Assembly (NCBI RefSeq): GCF_002849715.1
Contig: NZ_CP018863.1
Span: forward strand, 744,001-808,000
Reading direction: 5' to 3'
DNA length: 64,000 bases
DNA from: Arthrobacter crystallopoietes
GTDB taxonomy: Bacteria; Actinomycetota; Actinomycetes; Actinomycetales; Micrococcaceae
The notes under the pieces: generated by a model
Database searches by the model: none
What the model was told of the DNA's origin: nothing
The model's input: the letters and a program-made list of their open reading frames with translations, nothing else
In this document: positions 52,104 through 61,366 of the stretch, one piece after another
How positions within the stretch are numbered: the stretch's first letter is position 1
Layout of the letters: every line of letters begins with the position of its first letter
Made by a program: the position numbers and the translations under genes

Positions 52104-52691
52104 GTGTCCCGAAATCCCGTCCGCATCCACCGGATCGCACGCGTCATCACCGAGATTTTCGCGCCAGCAGTCCTGGTGACACTGGTGTTGGTGGCCTCGC
52201 CGTTCACCCTGCCGGAGGTGACCGCCGCGCAGGCTGCCGTGGCCGCGTTCTTTGTCACGCTCCTGCCCTTCAGCGTTGTCGTTGTGCTGGCGCGGCGCGG
52301 CAAACTCAGCGACATCCATATCGGGACGCGGACGCAGCGCGCTCCCATTTTGGCGGGCACCGCTGTCTCGATAGGGGTGGGCCTCTGGCTGCTCACGCTG
52401 ATGCATGCACCGCCGGCGTTGCACTCGCTGATCTACGCCGTGCTGCTGGGCCTGATCGCTTCCCTGCTGGTGAATCTGGTCTGGAAAGTGTCTGTGCATG
52501 CGGCGGTCGCTGCGTTTCTCGGCGCGATGCTGGCCTCGGCCACCCTGCCGCTGGGACTCTTCTGGGCAGCTATCCCCTGGGCGGTCGGCTGGTCGCGGGT
52601 CCAGTTGCTGGCCCACACCTGGCCGCAGGTGGTTGTTGGCTGGGTGCTCGGTCTAGGCATCTTCGCCGCGTACATCACTTACCTGCGGTGA
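52104..52691 (+). CDS. PAP2-like membrane protein
   Basis: 195 residues, start GTG at 52104. Five to six membrane segments. Remnants of the PAP2 phosphatase motifs are seen: VSVHAAVAAF for motif 2 and SRVQLLAHTWPQVVVGW for motif 3 (Ser-Arg-x5-His). The motif-1 region has no clear KxxxxxxRP, and the final Asp of motif 3 is not obvious, so activity is doubtful. It may bind lipid phosphate or simply be a PAP2 relative. Confidence 0.75.
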   Translation: MSRNPVRIHRIARVITEIFAPAVLVTLVLVASPFTLPEVTAAQAAVAAFFVTLLPFSVVVVLARRGKLSDIHIGTRTQRAPILAGTAVSIGVGLWLLTLMHAPPALHSLIYAVLLGLIASLLVNLVWKVSVHAAVAAFLGAMLASATLPLGLFWAAIPWAVGWSRVQLLAHTWPQVVVGWVLGLGIFAAYITYLR

Positions 52692-52758
52692 GGGTGCCGG
52701 TACCGTACGGTGGAACGGTGATTCGCGATGAGTTTCCGGCAGGCAGCAGGGCAGCCTG

Positions 52759-53460
52759 ATGGTCAAGACAATGGACAATGGCAGCACCGTTGAACAGGCG
52801 CAGTTCCGCTCCGGCGTGGCTTCGATAGCACTGGAACTTTTTGTCAGCCAGGGTTATGAGGCCACCAGCGTCGATGCGATTGCGGAGGCAGCGGGCATCT
52901 CCCGCAGCAAGTTCTTCCGGCAATTCCGCTCCAAGGAAGATGTCATCTTCGCCGACCACGAGACCTTGCTGGAACACGCGGAGGTGCTGCTGGCACGGAA
53001 ACATGAGGACCCGTGGGAAGCGGTCTGCCGGGCCGCCGCGATGGTTTTCGAGCATTTTGCGAAGCAGGTCGAAACGGCCCGGCAGCGCTACCAGGTGGTC
53101 AATGCCGTACCCGCGCTGCGGGACCGCGAACTCGTCACGGTCTTCCGCTATGAACGCCTGTTCGGTCAATATCTTCGCGACGCCGTCCCTGGACTGCCGC
53201 CGCTGGATGCCGTGCGGTTTGCGGCAACAGTCATCAGCACGCACAACTTCCTGCTCCGCGAGCTGATGCGCAACGAACGGCAACTTGACGTCGGGGAACT
53301 GCGGGCAGCGCTCGATGATGTGCGGCGCCTCTACGGTGTGCTCCCATCTGCGGACGCTGGCCCGCGGGCCGAGGAGGAAATGGTGGTGGCCGTGTTTCCC
53401 AAGTCCCTCCCGCCCGCTGAACTCGCGCGCCGGCTCCAGCAGAAACTGCAGCGCGGTTAA
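52759..53460 (+). CDS. TetR-family regulator of the beta-oxidation operon
   Basis: 233 residues. Helix-turn-helix ALELFVSQGYEATSVDAIAEAAGISRSKFFRQF-type sequence at about 22-55. The rest is an all-helical ligand domain, with PALRDRELVTVFRYERLF in the middle. It is upstream of and on the same strand as the ECH/HAD gene, separated by 56 bp that hold two palindromes. Ligand is probably an acyl-CoA. The first ATG (52759) has no strong ribosome site; an ATG at 52771 is also possible. Confidence 0.9.
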   Translation: MVKTMDNGSTVEQAQFRSGVASIALELFVSQGYEATSVDAIAEAAGISRSKFFRQFRSKEDVIFADHETLLEHAEVLLARKHEDPWEAVCRAAAMVFEHFAKQVETARQRYQVVNAVPALRDRELVTVFRYERLFGQYLRDAVPGLPPLDAVRFAATVISTHNFLLRELMRNERQLDVGELRAALDDVRRLYGVLPSADAGPRAEEEMVVAVFPKSLPPAELARRLQQKLQRG

Positions 53461-53465
53461 CTTTT

Positions 53466-53516
53466 GAAACTGAGTTTCCCTTGACTTGATACTGGGTTTC
53501 ATCACATACTTCTACG
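53466..53516 (+). promoter_or_regulatory. Promoter with two palindromes, apparently leaderless
   Basis: GAAAC-TGA-GTTTC (53466-53478) and GATAC-TGG-GTTTC (53488-53500) have centres 22 bp apart and surround TTGACT (-35, 53481-53486). CATACT (53505-53510) is the -10 box, 18 bp later. The GTG at 53517 lies 7 bp after the -10, where transcription would begin, so the mRNA has no leader. The palindromes are natural sites for the TetR protein. Confidence 0.65.
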
Positions 53517-55559
53517 GTGACTACCGCCGAGACAGTTTCCGACGTCGTTGTTTCCCGCCTTGAGCACAATGGTTTCCGGTTTGCCCTGCTCACCCTTTCC
53601 GGTTCCGGCGGACGGCCCGCCACGCTGGGTCCGGCCTCCTTAGAGCAGCTGGGCGCAGCGCTCGACGCGGTGGAGACACCCGACGTCGACGCAGTGGCCG
53701 TGACGGGGACAGGCAAGGTGTTCTGTGCGGGCGCCGATCTGGACAATATGTTGAAGGCCGAAACTCCTGAGGAGTCGGAAGGAATCGCCCGGCAGGGCCT
53801 GAACGTTTTCGGCAAGCTGGCGGCGCTGCCGGTACCGACCTTCGCGTTCCTCAACGGTGCGGCACTGGGCGGCGGCCTTGAGCTGGCCCTCCACTCGGAT
53901 CACCGCATTGCAGCAGCCTCGGTACGCGCCATCGGCTTCCCTGAGGTCCGGCTCGGGTTGATCCCCGGTTGGGCGGGGATTCCGCTGTCCGTCGCGCTGA
54001 TGGGACCCGAGGCTACGGCCCGGCTGGTGGTGCGCGATGCGCTGGCCGGCCGCCACCTCACTGCACGGGATGCGGAGGCCGCTGGCCTGGTCGATGCAGT
54101 AGTACCTGAACCGGAGTTCCTGCCCGCCGCTTTGGACACGGCCGCGGCCATCCTCGCGGACGGGACGACCGCCCACCGGCCACAGCCGAGCCAAGCAGGT
54201 TGGGCAGACGCGCTGAAAGCTGCCCGTCGCGAGCTGGACAGCCGGCTCCATGGCGCGGCACCTGCACCCTATCGTGCGCTGGAGCTCATCGACCGGACAG
54301 TTCAAGACGCAGCGTTCCCCGAGGCCGAGATCCGCGCATTCGGCGCGCTCGTCCTCTCCCCCGAGGCCCGCGCCAGCATCTACGCCTTCCGCCTCACCCA
54401 GTCACTGAGCAAAAATCCAGCCGGTCGGCCGGCAGCCGATCCCCGCCCGGTAACCTCCGTCGGCGTTATCGGTGCCGGCCTGATGGCCAGCCAACTGACG
54501 CTGGTCTTCGCCCGGCAACTTCGCGTCCCGGTGCTGATGACGGACCTTTCGGCGGCGCGGCTGGACAAGGCACTGGACTGGATCGACGTTCAGCTCGCCA
54601 AGCAGGTGCAGCGCGGCACACTGACCAAGGCCACCGCTACCCAGATCCGCGGACTGATCAGCGTCACCACGGACAAGCAGGATTTCGCTTCGTGCGATGC
54701 GGTGCTCGAGGCAGTTTTCGAAGATCTCGCGGTGAAGCAGAACGTCTTTGCCGAGCTGGAGCCCATCCTGCGGCCCGACGCCCTGCTGCTGACCAACACC
54801 TCATCGCTGTCCATCGAAGCCATGGGCGCCGGCCTGGCGCACCCGGAGCGCCTGCTCGGTTTCCACTTCTTCAACCCGGTGGCCGTCCTGCCGCTGCTGG
54901 AGCTGGTGCGGACGCCGCAGACGGATCCGGCGAGCCTGGCCACGGTCTTCGAACTCGCCGCCCGGCTGCGCAAGACGGCGGTTCTGGTCGCCGATACTCC
55001 CGGCTTTGTGGTCAACCGCCTGCTGACCAGGCTGTTCAGTGAGGTGCTGGCGCTGATTGACGACGGCGGTGACCCGGCCGCCGTCGACCGCCTCCTGGAT
55101 CCACTGGGGCTGCCGATGCGGCCGCTGGCGCTGCTGCGCTTCATCGGTCCCGTAGTGCAGCAGCACATCTGCGAGACCATGCACAGTGCCTTTCCGGACC
55201 GGTTCCGGCTCAGCGCCACCCTGCACAAGTTGATCGAGGCCGGCCTGCCCGGCTATCTGGACGACGACGGCGACGTCCCGCCCGAGGTCCGCGCCCTCCT
55301 GCCCGCAGCGCGCAGCGTGGATCCAGCCGGTGCGCGGAGCCGGATCATCGCGGCGCTGGCCGACGAGGTGGAGCACATGCTCGCCGAGGGCGTGGTGGCC
55401 GGGCCGGAGCAAATCGACCTGTGCATGATCCTCGGCGCCAACTACCCCTTCCACACCGGCGGCCTGACGCCGCTGCTGGACCGGTTTGCCGGCACCAGCC
55501 ATCACCCGAGGCCCGCCAGCGCGGGCAGCCTGAGAACAAAGGACAGCATCAGTGCCTGA
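53517..55559 (+). CDS. Fused enoyl-CoA hydratase / 3-hydroxyacyl-CoA dehydrogenase
   Basis: 680 residues, start GTG. The N-terminal crotonase domain (about 1-260) has FCAGADLDNML and FLNGAALGGGLELALHSDHRIA (oxyanion hole and catalytic Glu region). A linker follows, then a Rossmann domain VGVIGAGLMASQLTLVFARQ (about 315) and the HAD C-terminal domain with GFHFFNPVAVLPLLELV and TPGFVVNRLLTRLFSE. It performs the hydration and oxidation steps of beta-oxidation. It is of FadB/FadJ type, but slightly shorter. It is first in a three-gene operon. Confidence 0.9.
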   Translation: MTTAETVSDVVVSRLEHNGFRFALLTLSGSGGRPATLGPASLEQLGAALDAVETPDVDAVAVTGTGKVFCAGADLDNMLKAETPEESEGIARQGLNVFGKLAALPVPTFAFLNGAALGGGLELALHSDHRIAAASVRAIGFPEVRLGLIPGWAGIPLSVALMGPEATARLVVRDALAGRHLTARDAEAAGLVDAVVPEPEFLPAALDTAAAILADGTTAHRPQPSQAGWADALKAARRELDSRLHGAAPAPYRALELIDRTVQDAAFPEAEIRAFGALVLSPEARASIYAFRLTQSLSKNPAGRPAADPRPVTSVGVIGAGLMASQLTLVFARQLRVPVLMTDLSAARLDKALDWIDVQLAKQVQRGTLTKATATQIRGLISVTTDKQDFASCDAVLEAVFEDLAVKQNVFAELEPILRPDALLLTNTSSLSIEAMGAGLAHPERLLGFHFFNPVAVLPLLELVRTPQTDPASLATVFELAARLRKTAVLVADTPGFVVNRLLTRLFSEVLALIDDGGDPAAVDRLLDPLGLPMRPLALLRFIGPVVQQHICETMHSAFPDRFRLSATLHKLIEAGLPGYLDDDGDVPPEVRALLPAARSVDPAGARSRIIAALADEVEHMLAEGVVAGPEQIDLCMILGANYPFHTGGLTPLLDRFAGTSHHPRPASAGSLRTKDSISA

Positions 55560-56733
55560 CTACGACGTTTCCACTCCGCTCGACACCGACTACTACGGCG
55601 TCTTCAGCGGCATCCCCGCGGCGGACAGGGCTGTCTGGGAACGAGCCCGGACGTTCACCGACGAAGCGGTGCCGCAGATGAACGATTACTGGGACCGCGC
55701 GGAGTACCCTCTCCATCTGGTCAAGCGCATGGGCGATCTGGGCCTGCTTTCCGACGGTCTGACCGTCCCCGGGCAGGAACCGATGTCGCCCCTGGCCGCC
55801 GGCCTGGTCAACATGGAAGTCTCCCGCGGCGACGGTTCGCTGGGCACCGTGATCGCTGTGCAGGGCGGGCTGGCGATGCGCTCCATCGCCTACTTCGGCT
55901 CGCAGGAACAGAAGGACCGGTGGCTCGGACCGCTGGCCCGGGGTGAAGAGTTCGGTGCGTTCGCCCTGACCGAACCGGACCACGGATCGGACTCCGTCTC
56001 GCTGGAGACCACCGCGGTGCGCGACGGCGATGAGTTCGTGCTGAACGGTGAGAAGAAATGGATCGGCAACGGTTCGGTCGGCGGTGTGACGGTAGTCTGG
56101 GCGCGGGACGAGCAGGGCAACGTCCGCGGTTTCCTGGTCAGGCAGGACACCCCGGGCTACGAGGCCGAGACGATCACCGGCAAAGCCTCGCTGCGGGCCA
56201 TTTACCAGGCCCGGATCCGGCTGGAAAATGTCCGCATTCCGGTGGACAGCGTACTGCCCGGCACCCGCACCTTCAAGGATGCTTCAGCCGTGCTCGTCGC
56301 TACCCGGCTGGGCGTGGCATGGTCCGCGCTCGGCCACGCCACCGCTGTCTACGAGGCCGCGCTGAACTACGCGAAGCAGCGGACGCAGTTCGGCAAGCCG
56401 CTGGCCAAATTCCAGCTGGTCCAGGAACGGCTCAGCCATATGCTCGCCGAGCTGACCAGCATGCAGCTGCACTGCGTCCACATGGCCGGCTTGGACGCGG
56501 CCGGTGCCTTGCGGCCCGCGCAGGCCTCGATGGCGAAATACCACAACACCCGCAAGGCACGCGAGCTGGCGTCAATCGCCCGCGACATGCTTGGAGGCAA
56601 CGGCATCTTGCTGGAGAATCATGTGGTCCGCCATCTGCTCGACATCGAATCCATCCATACCTACGAGGGCACCGAAAGCGTGCAGGCCCTGCTGATCGGC
56701 CGCGAGGTCACCGGCCACAGTGCCTTCGCCTAA
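55552..56733 (+). CDS. Acyl-CoA dehydrogenase, glutaryl-CoA dehydrogenase-like
   Basis: 393 residues, start GTG, overlapping the previous gene by 8 bp. FAD-site motifs FGAFALTEPDHGSDSVSLET and GEKKWIGNGSVGGVTVVWAR; RTQFGKPLAKFQLVQERLS; catalytic Glu near 372 in HTYEGTESVQALL. The HTYEGT pattern and domain order resemble glutaryl-CoA dehydrogenase. It oxidises an acyl-CoA and feeds the fusion enzyme. Substrate could be glutaryl-CoA or a medium/branched-chain acyl-CoA. Confidence 0.9.
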   Translation: MPDYDVSTPLDTDYYGVFSGIPAADRAVWERARTFTDEAVPQMNDYWDRAEYPLHLVKRMGDLGLLSDGLTVPGQEPMSPLAAGLVNMEVSRGDGSLGTVIAVQGGLAMRSIAYFGSQEQKDRWLGPLARGEEFGAFALTEPDHGSDSVSLETTAVRDGDEFVLNGEKKWIGNGSVGGVTVVWARDEQGNVRGFLVRQDTPGYEAETITGKASLRAIYQARIRLENVRIPVDSVLPGTRTFKDASAVLVATRLGVAWSALGHATAVYEAALNYAKQRTQFGKPLAKFQLVQERLSHMLAELTSMQLHCVHMAGLDAAGALRPAQASMAKYHNTRKARELASIARDMLGGNGILLENHVVRHLLDIESIHTYEGTESVQALLIGREVTGHSAFA

Positions 56734-56752
56734 ACCCCGCCAAACCAGGAGC

Positions 56753-58429
56753 ATGACAGTGACGTCAGTAATTCCCGCCGACATCCAGCCTGCCAACGAC
56801 ACTCCCCTGAGCCCGCTGCGTTTCCTGCAGCGTTCGGCCGAGGTGTTCGGCCGCAAGACCGCCATCATCCACGGTGACCGCAGCTACAGCTACCAGGATT
56901 TCGCCAACGAAGCCCAGCGGCTGGCCAAGGCCATCAGGAACCGGATCGAGCCGGGCGACCGGGTGGCGTTCCTCTGCCCGAATGTTCCTGAACTGCTGAT
57001 CGCGCACTTCGCTGTGCCGCTGGCCGGCGGCGTGCTGGTGGCACTCAATACCCGCCTGTCGCCGCGGGAAATCCAGTACATTCTGGAACATTCGGAGTCC
57101 AAACTGGTGTTCGTGGACTCCGAGTTCCTGGGGTCGTTGGCAGGGATGCAGGCGCAGCTGCCCGAACTCGCCGAAGTCGTGGAAGTCTCCGACAGCACGG
57201 TCACACCGGCCCGACCGGTGGCTGCGACCAGCGGCGCCGGCACCCTCGCGACCACCGGCTACGAGCAGTTCCTGGCCTCGGCACCGGCGGAGCCGGATCT
57301 GCCCTGGGGCGTGGTTGATGAGCGCACGCCGATCACGCTGAACTACACTTCGGGAACCACGGGACGGCCCAAAGGCGTGCTCTACTCGCACCGCGGCGCC
57401 TACCTGAATGCCCTCGGCGAGACTTTCCACAACGGTTTCACCGGCGATACCCGCTACCTATGGACGCTGCCGATGTTCCATTGCAACGGCTGGTGCACCC
57501 CGTGGGCCGTCACCGCCGCAGCCGGCACGCACGTTTGCCTGCGTGCCGTCCGCGCCGACGCCGTCTGGGACGCCGTCGACAACCAGGGCATCACCAACCT
57601 GTGCGGCGCGCCGACTGTCTGCAGCATCATCGCCGAAGCCGACCAGGCACACCCGTTGGAGTCGCCGCTGCGGCTCACGACGGCGGGAGCACCGCCGTCG
57701 CCAACCATCATCGGCAAGCTCGAAGCCCTCGGAATCACGGTTGTCCACGTGTACGGATTGACCGAGGTGTACGGCCCGAACACCATCTGCGAGCACCAGC
57801 CGGAGTGGGACTCGCTCCCCGCTGCGGAGCGGGCCGAGAAAATCTCCCGCCAGGGAGTGGGCATGCTGCAGGCGGACAGTGCCCGGGTGGTGGACACCGA
57901 GATGAACGACGTGCCCGCGGACGGGAAGAGCATTGGCGAGATCGTCCTGCGCGGCAACAACGTCATGCTCGGGTATTACAAGGATGAGGAAGCCACCGCG
58001 GAAGCGTTCCATGGCGGCTGGTTCCATACCGGGGACCTGGGCGTCATGCATGCCGACGGCTACATCCAGCTCAAGGACCGGGCCAAGGACATCATCATCT
58101 CCGGCGGCGAAAACATCTCGACGATCGAAGTCGAGCAAGCCATCGTCTCCCACCCCGAGGTGCTGGATGCCGCCGTCGTCGGCGTTCCGCACGAAAAGTG
58201 GGGCGAGCGGCCGATGGCATTCGTGATCCGCAGCAGCACCGCCACCGTCAATGATGCGCGCCTGCGCGCTCACCTGCGGGAACGGCTGGCCGGATTCAAG
58301 CTGCCGGACCGGATCCTTTTCACCGACGAGCTGCCGCGGACGTCCACCGGCAAGGTGATGAAAGCGGACCTGCGCGCCTCCGCCCTTCAGGCAGCAGCAG
58401 CCCAGGACGCTCAAGAGCCTGTCTCATGA
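56753..58429 (+). CDS. Acyl-CoA synthetase (AMP-forming)
   Basis: 558 residues from the ATG at 56753 (CCAGGAGC upstream). The AMP-binding P-loop is [18 protein letters not shown] (about 200-215); [46 protein letters not shown], and the C-terminal lysine in [11 protein letters not shown] are present. It activates a fatty or aryl acid to the CoA ester, the first step before the other two enzymes of the operon. A long-chain or medium-chain substrate is likely, given the TetR and ECH/HAD context. Confidence 0.93.
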   Translation: MTVTSVIPADIQPANDTPLSPLRFLQRSAEVFGRKTAIIHGDRSYSYQDFANEAQRLAKAIRNRIEPGDRVAFLCPNVPELLIAHFAVPLAGGVLVALNTRLSPREIQYILEHSESKLVFVDSEFLGSLAGMQAQLPELAEVVEVSDSTVTPARPVAATSGAGTLATTGYEQFLASAPAEPDLPWGVVDERTPITLNYTSGTTGRPKGVLYSHRGAYLNALGETFHNGFTGDTRYLWTLPMFHCNGWCTPWAVTAAAGTHVCLRAVRADAVWDAVDNQGITNLCGAPTVCSIIAEADQAHPLESPLRLTTAGAPPSPTIIGKLEALGITVVHVYGLTEVYGPNTICEHQPEWDSLPAAERAEKISRQGVGMLQADSARVVDTEMNDVPADGKSIGEIVLRGNNVMLGYYKDEEATAEAFHGGWFHTGDLGVMHADGYIQLKDRAKDIIISGGENISTIEVEQAIVSHPEVLDAAVVGVPHEKWGERPMAFVIRSSTATVNDARLRAHLRERLAGFKLPDRILFTDELPRTSTGKVMKADLRASALQAAAAQDAQEPVS

Positions 58430-58531
58430 GCTAGCCCCGCACGGAGGCGAGCAGCCGGTAACAGTGCGCTGGCTGTCGGAGGGCGGCGATAGGCTGGGTA
58501 AAACCTTTCAGCACAACCTCCGGGGGTCAGC

Positions 58532-58861
58532 ATGTCCAATCCGTACCAGCCGTCGAATCTGCCCGGGCCGCAACATCCCGCGCCGGTCTACCAGCAGGTC
58601 TACGTCCAGCCCCAGCCGAAGGGCGCCAGCGTCACGGCCATGGTGCTGGGGCTGGTTTCGCTGTTTCTCGGGTTCACTTTCGTAGTGCCCATTGTGGGAT
58701 TCATCTTCGGCTTGGTCGGGCTGAGCAAGGAACCCGCGGGCAGGGGAATGGCGATCGCCGGACTGGTGCTCAACGGGCTCATGCTGCTGGGCTGGGTGCT
58801 GCTGTTCATCTTCGTCTTCGGCATTCTCGGCGCGGTAGCCACGTCCGGCACCATGGCCTGA
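58532..58861 (+). CDS. DUF4190-type small membrane protein
   Basis: 109 residues. A proline- and glutamine-rich N-terminal tail (about 1-30) is followed by two membrane segments: ASVTAMVLGLVSLFLGFTFV (with VPIVGFIFGLVGLSK) and GMAIAGLVLNGLMLLGWVLLF. This matches the actinobacterial DUF4190 family. Role unknown. The ATG is preceded by CGGGGGTCAGC. Confidence 0.85.
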   Translation: MSNPYQPSNLPGPQHPAPVYQQVYVQPQPKGASVTAMVLGLVSLFLGFTFVVPIVGFIFGLVGLSKEPAGRGMAIAGLVLNGLMLLGWVLLFIFVFGILGAVATSGTMA

Positions 58862-58955
58862 CTTGCTAGTGCGCTCGCCATACCCGGACTTAAAATAGTG
58901 GCGTGACCTGTCGGCGTCCTTGCAGGCGGGCACTGCCAGCCATAGGAGAAACACC

Positions 58956-59135
58956 ATGGGTATAGGTAACAGGATCAAGCGGGCCGCCGAGCGGTTGGGC
59001 GGCAAGGGCAGGATGGGCACCGGTCATACACCCGGCACCACGCGGGGCAGAACGCGCGGTACTTACGGAGCCGCCGGCACGGAACACGGCAGCATCGGCG
59101 GGAAAATCATGGGCGCCCTGAGGAGAAAGCACTGA
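58956..59135 (+). CDS. 59-residue basic glycine-rich protein
   Basis: 59 residues from the ATG at 58956, with AGGAGA before it. MGIGNRIKRAAERLGGKGR recalls the N-terminus of CsbD-like stress proteins, but the acidic remainder of CsbD is replaced by a Gly/Thr/Arg-rich stretch (TGHTPGTTRGRTRGTYG). The stop overlaps a CTG of the next small frame as CTGA, suggesting coupling. A stress or nucleic-acid-binding role is speculative. Confidence 0.65.
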   Translation: MGIGNRIKRAAERLGGKGRMGTGHTPGTTRGRTRGTYGAAGTEHGSIGGKIMGALRRKH

Positions 59136-59311
59136 GCGAACAGATCCACGGGATTCTTGACCGGGCACAGGAAGAAATGCTCTGGGTCGGCCCCGACCAC
59201 CCCTCGTACCGACTGTTGGCGGAGCTGACCCACGCGGTCCGGGACGCCTGGCAGGAAGGCTTCGAACACGCCCGCCACGGCGCCGCCGAAGACAACCCGT
59301 ACCGCTACTGA
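59132..59311 (+). CDS. Small protein with a likely CTG start
   Basis: 59 residues. The frame opens without an ATG, GTG or TTG near its start; CTG at 59132 lies 6 bp after GAGGAG and overlaps the preceding stop (CTGA, 59132-59135), the same geometry as ATGA couplings in this window. An ATG at 59177 is the alternative. The product is acidic with helical stretches (SEQIHGILDRAQEEMLWVG and AELTHAVRDAWQEGFEHAR). No family is recognised. Codon pattern looks coding up to the TGA at 59309-59311. Confidence 0.6.
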   Translation: MSEQIHGILDRAQEEMLWVGPDHPSYRLLAELTHAVRDAWQEGFEHARHGAAEDNPYRY

Positions 59312-59315
59312 TTAG

Positions 59316-59387
59316 GACGGCGGTGCCGCCTTTCGTCCCCGACCCGGCACCTTGCCGGCACGGGGACGAAAGGCGGCCACCGCCGTC
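59316..59387. terminator. Long convergent terminator
   Basis: Arms 59316-59340 and 59362-59387 are nearly exactly complementary (about 25 bp); the loop itself can fold. It lies 5 bp after the small gene and 56 bp from the end of the convergent permease gene. Confidence 0.8.
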
Positions 59388-59442
59388 GTTGTCTTGCTGT
59401 CAGTGCAGCATATGCTGCCTCAGCGCGAGTAAGCGTGCTTCA

Positions 59443-60873
59443 TCAGCGCGAGCGGACCCGCTCCAACACGTGCTCTTCCGCCAGCGGTCCGGCCTTGATA
59501 CCGGCGGGCACCCGGAAGAAGTAGACCAGCCCGATGACCCACCACAGGCCGAAGAGGATCCACGGCTCTATGCCCAGCTGAGCCGGCATCCCCGGCATGT
59601 ACAGGCTGAACAAGGCCACACCCAGCACGGCCGCGGCGATGCCGATCGCGATGCCGCCCTTGCCCTTGCCGCCGATCCGTAGCGGCCGGTCCATCTGCGG
59701 TTCGCGGCGGCGCAGGATCAGGAAGGAAATCGCCACCATGGTGTAGGCCAGCACGATGCTCGGCGCACCGGAGTCTACCAACCAGACCAGCATCTCCACA
59801 CCGAAGAACGGCGCCAGGAAGCTCAGCGCGCCGATGAACAGCAGGGCATTATGAGGGGTGCCGTACTTGGGGTGCAGCTTGCCGAACCAGGCCGGCAGCA
59901 TCCCGGAGCGCGCCAGCGAGAACATCAGCCGGGACGCGCCCAGCAGCAGCGAGTTCCACGAGGTGAGGATGCCCGCGATACCGCCGGCGATCAGCACCTT
60001 GGCCATCATGTCCGAGCCGAACATCGCGCCCACGGCGTCCGCCGTCGCGATGTCCGTCCCGGCCAGCTCGCTGGCCGGCATGGCCGACGACGTGGTCAGC
60101 ACCACCATGACATACCAAATGGTGGCCAGGATGACCGAGACCACCACGAGCCGGCCGATCTGGCGGGCCGGAATGTTCACTTCCTCCGCGGACTGCGGAA
60201 TCACGTCGAACCCGATGAAGAGGAACGGCACCACCACGAGCACCGCGAAGAAACCGGTCATACCGCCGTTGAAGAACGGTTCCATGTTGGAGATCTCGCC
60301 GCCGGTGAAGGCGCCGGCGATCATGACCAGGCCGATGGCCAGCAGGAACAGCACCACGAAGGTCTGCACAATGCCGGCTTCCTTCACACCGCGGATGTTG
60401 ATCCAGGTAATAACGACGGCGGCAACGGCACCTACCAGCGCCCACGTCAGGTGGACGTCGAAACCGGCGACGTTCCAGAGCTTGACCTGGCTGAGGTTGG
60501 GAAAGATATATTGGACGGTCCGCGGGAGCGCCACCGCTTCGAAGGCCACGATGGTCACGTAGCCGCCGATGATGGCCCAGGAACCGATGAAGGACGGGCG
60601 CGGGCCCATCGCGCGCATGATGTAGTTGTGCTCGCCGCCGGCCTTGGGCATCGCCGCGCACAGCTCGGCATAGGTCAGCCCGACCACGGCCATGATGATG
60701 CCGCCCGCAAGCATGGCCGTCACCGAGCCCATGGTTCCGGCGGACTCCAGCCAGCCTCCGGTCAGGACCACCCAGCCGAAGCCGATCATGGCCCCGAAGC
60801 CCAGGGCGAGGACGTCGAAGCGCCCCAGTACTTTCTTTAGTGAGGGTTCGGATTCGTGTTGTGACACAGCCAC
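59443..60873 (-). CDS. APC-family amino-acid permease
   Basis: 476 residues, start GTG. Twelve hydrophobic segments. GFGAMIGFGWVVLTGGWLE is the helix-1 binding-site motif; FIGFDVIPQSAEEVNIPARQIG is the conserved loop before helix 7; SGMLPAWFGKLHPKYGTPHNALL follows helix 8. These proteins are proton-coupled amino-acid or amine transporters. Substrate unknown. The gene is followed by a terminator and stands alone. Confidence 0.92.
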   Translation of the reverse strand: MAVSQHESEPSLKKVLGRFDVLALGFGAMIGFGWVVLTGGWLESAGTMGSVTAMLAGGIIMAVVGLTYAELCAAMPKAGGEHNYIMRAMGPRPSFIGSWAIIGGYVTIVAFEAVALPRTVQYIFPNLSQVKLWNVAGFDVHLTWALVGAVAAVVITWINIRGVKEAGIVQTFVVLFLLAIGLVMIAGAFTGGEISNMEPFFNGGMTGFFAVLVVVPFLFIGFDVIPQSAEEVNIPARQIGRLVVVSVILATIWYVMVVLTTSSAMPASELAGTDIATADAVGAMFGSDMMAKVLIAGGIAGILTSWNSLLLGASRLMFSLARSGMLPAWFGKLHPKYGTPHNALLFIGALSFLAPFFGVEMLVWLVDSGAPSIVLAYTMVAISFLILRRREPQMDRPLRIGGKGKGGIAIGIAAAVLGVALFSLYMPGMPAQLGIEPWILFGLWWVIGLVYFFRVPAGIKAGPLAEEHVLERVRSR

Positions 60874-61049
60874 GCCGATGCCCCTTTCTCGTTCAGATGC
60901 CGTTCAGGCATGGGAAATTGCCGGCGACGCGAGGGTGGCGCCGATCACGGCAAGAGTAACTGCACGACATTACTACGATGTTTCGCCCTGAAACGGCCAT
61001 GTTGCGTTGGCTGCGTCTTATTGCCCAGCGCGGCCGGCGCTGGACAGTG

Positions 61050-61085
61050 CTGAGGGCGGCAGCATGAGCATGCTGCCGCCCTCAG
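61050..61085 (-). terminator. 16-bp hairpin after DUF1918 gene
   Basis: CTGAGGGCGGCAGCAT (61050-61065) and its exact complement (61070-61085) enclose GAGC. It is 37 bp past the DUF1918 stop on the minus strand. No T-run follows, so a terminator function is probable but not certain. Confidence 0.6.
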
Positions 61086-61121
61086 TCAGCTATCGGCTGG
61101 TGCGGGCTGTGCGGCCCGCGG

Positions 61122-61307
61122 CTAGGGGTTGTGCTGGACTACGAAATCCCCACCGGGGAAGACCACGGATTCGTGGCCGTCGTCGAACCGCACGAAGTAC
61201 GGAGGAGCGCCGTCATCTCCCCTGACCTCGACGATTTCCCCGTGCCGGTCGGACGACTCGACGGTCCGGCCGCGGACAATGATCCTGTTGCCTGGCGATG
61301 CCTTCAT
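61122..61307 (-). CDS. DUF1918-family small protein
   Basis: 61 residues. MKASPGNRIIVRGRTVESSDRHGEIVEV and PYFVRFDDGHESVVFPGGD form the SH3-like DUF1918 domain, common in actinobacteria. GGAGGT is 8 bp before the ATG. It is a cytosolic single-domain protein with no known role. The gene ends the window's OsmC-DUF1918 pair, both on the minus strand and 59 bp apart. Confidence 0.93.
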   Translation of the reverse strand: MKASPGNRIIVRGRTVESSDRHGEIVEVRGDDGAPPYFVRFDDGHESVVFPGGDFVVQHNP

Positions 61308-61366
61308 CGTGAATTACCTCCTGGCCCTAGGGTACGAGGGACCGCGCCGAAGGGGAATAGCCGGAG

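Noticed and set aside
60408..60424. AATAACGACGGCGGC, like the gene-end motif
   Set aside because: It lies inside the amino-acid permease coding sequence and reads as ordinary codons on the other strand.
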